From: Alphaproteobacteria bacterium
GTDB taxonomy: Bacteria > Pseudomonadota > Alphaproteobacteria > UBA9219
Direction of reading: 5' to 3'
Length of the DNA stretch: 5,884 nt
Assembly: GCA_028716765.1 (NCBI GenBank)
Contig: JAQUPC010000120.1
Coordinates: forward strand, 1 to 5,884
The translations under genes were made by a program, and so were the position numbers. This document shows, piece after piece, positions 5,455 through 5,884 of the stretch. Each line of letters opens with the position of its first letter. The first letter of the stretch is position 1. The notes beneath the pieces were generated by a model. That model worked only from the letters and a program-made list of their open reading frames with translations. It did no database searches and had not been told where the DNA came from.

Positions 5455-5884
5455 AAGCGTCCAAACCCCTGACGTTTACAAGCGCACCTTTGGGTTTTTG
5501 TTCGGGCCTGTAAGGCGCAACGCTCTTTCTTGCTTCGGCAATTCTGTTCTTGAAGTCGGCATAGGTCAAATCCCGAACGTTGCGAACGAAACATTTGTAA
5601 AGATCCTGAGCGACCATCCCCTTATGTTGGCCTTCGAATTTTTCCACCGTGGTGCCCGGATAATCAAAATGGTAGCCAAGCCCCTCAAGACTTCTATCCG
5701 CCTCCACCTCGTTGTCCCTGGCTAAATGACAGCCACAGCTGTTGATATCGTCCGGAGTATAACGGCCTATACAGACATCGCGTATGAAGCTTCCGGTGGC
5801 TTCATCGGCAATAACACTCATGCGCAAAGGAACGGTGCTTGCCTGGCGCCTCGTCACACGCTCGCAAAAACTACGATTAAGAGC
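5453..5884 (-). CDS. Hypothetical protein, C-terminal part, unrecognised
   Basis: I do not recognise this protein. The minus-strand frame is open from the window edge to the TAA at 5455-5453, giving 143 residues, and so may begin outside the window. Internal starts exist at GTG 5857 (134 residues) and at the ATG near 5822 (LRMSVIADEATG). Visible features are INSCGCHLARDNEVEADRS with a Cys-x-Cys-His cluster, then a GYHFDYPGTTVEKFEGQHKG stretch, and a basic C-terminal part (FKNRIAEARKSVAPYRPEQKPKG). No signal peptide or transmembrane segment appears in the visible part. It is convergent with the upstream genes, and its stop codon overlaps the second 32-bp repeat. The opposite-strand frame at 5498-5725 has no family resemblance and was passed over. 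Confidence 0.6.
   Translation of the reverse strand, partial: ALNRSFCERVTRRQASTVPLRMSVIADEATGSFIRDVCIGRYTPDDINSCGCHLARDNEVEADRSLEGLGYHFDYPGTTVEKFEGQHKGMVAQDLYKCFVRNVRDLTYADFKNRIAEARKSVAPYRPEQKPKGALVNVRGLDA

Larger units (their letters stand above)
5388..5456 (+). pseudogene. 22-codon chimeric frame: YebC-like start joined to the YchF end
   Basis: ATG at 5388 opens a frame reading MSGHSHAKTV, then A-G, then GDIFHFRFNV and TAA (5454-5456). The first ten residues fit the N-terminal pattern of YebC/TACO1 proteins (M-A/S-G-H-S-x-x-K-x-I/V, from family knowledge). The last ten to eleven are the conserved YchF C-terminus from the 32-bp repeat, in the correct frame. There is no ribosome-binding site upstream. 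The frame may be a junction left by recombination between two gene fragments rather than an expressed peptide. With only ten residues, the YebC assignment could be coincidence. Confidence 0.35.

Overview
The window looks like chromosomal DNA from an alphaproteobacterium. The order prs, rplY (bL25 with an alanine-rich tail), pth, ychF on one strand is the arrangement seen in many members of that class. The intergenic regions carry the C/G-rich palindromic repeats common there, including the CCGGACTTGATCCGG type. Lineage below class cannot be read from the sequence.

Layout. 2-370 is the 3' end of prs (PRPP synthetase). A 141-base gap with weak secondary structure precedes rplY (512-1270). The rplY-pth gap holds the first copy (A) of a structured repeat. 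pth runs 1466-2035, and a shortened copy (B) of the same repeat abuts its stop codon. A HAD-family phosphatase lies on the minus strand (2175-2843), convergent with pth. The 326 bases from 2844 to 3169 hold no intact gene: they contain the two ends of a broken DUF4258-type reading frame with repeat copy C between them. An intact DUF2283 gene (3170-3409) starts three bases after the broken frame's stop, followed by ychF (3431-4537). An unrecognised, more A+T-rich gene (4530-5378) overlaps the end of ychF. An unrecognised minus-strand gene (5453 to the window edge) closes the window.

Functional picture. The plus-strand backbone serves nucleotide supply and translation: PRPP synthesis, a 5S-rRNA-binding ribosomal protein, peptidyl-tRNA recycling and a ribosome-associated ATPase. 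The accessory content lies in the spaces between and after these genes.

Two events stand out. (1) The last 32 bases of ychF occur a second time, exactly, 919 bases downstream. The duplicated end keeps a stop codon in frame and abuts the convergent gene. This is what an insertion at the 3' end of ychF would leave; the inserted segment carries one foreign-looking gene and no recombinase. The second copy is joined in frame to a ten-codon start resembling YebC. (2) A DUF4258/DUF2283 pair has lost its first gene around a repeat element, leaving the partner as an orphan. The three repeat copies share a stem whose two arms change together between copies, so the structure itself appears to be conserved.
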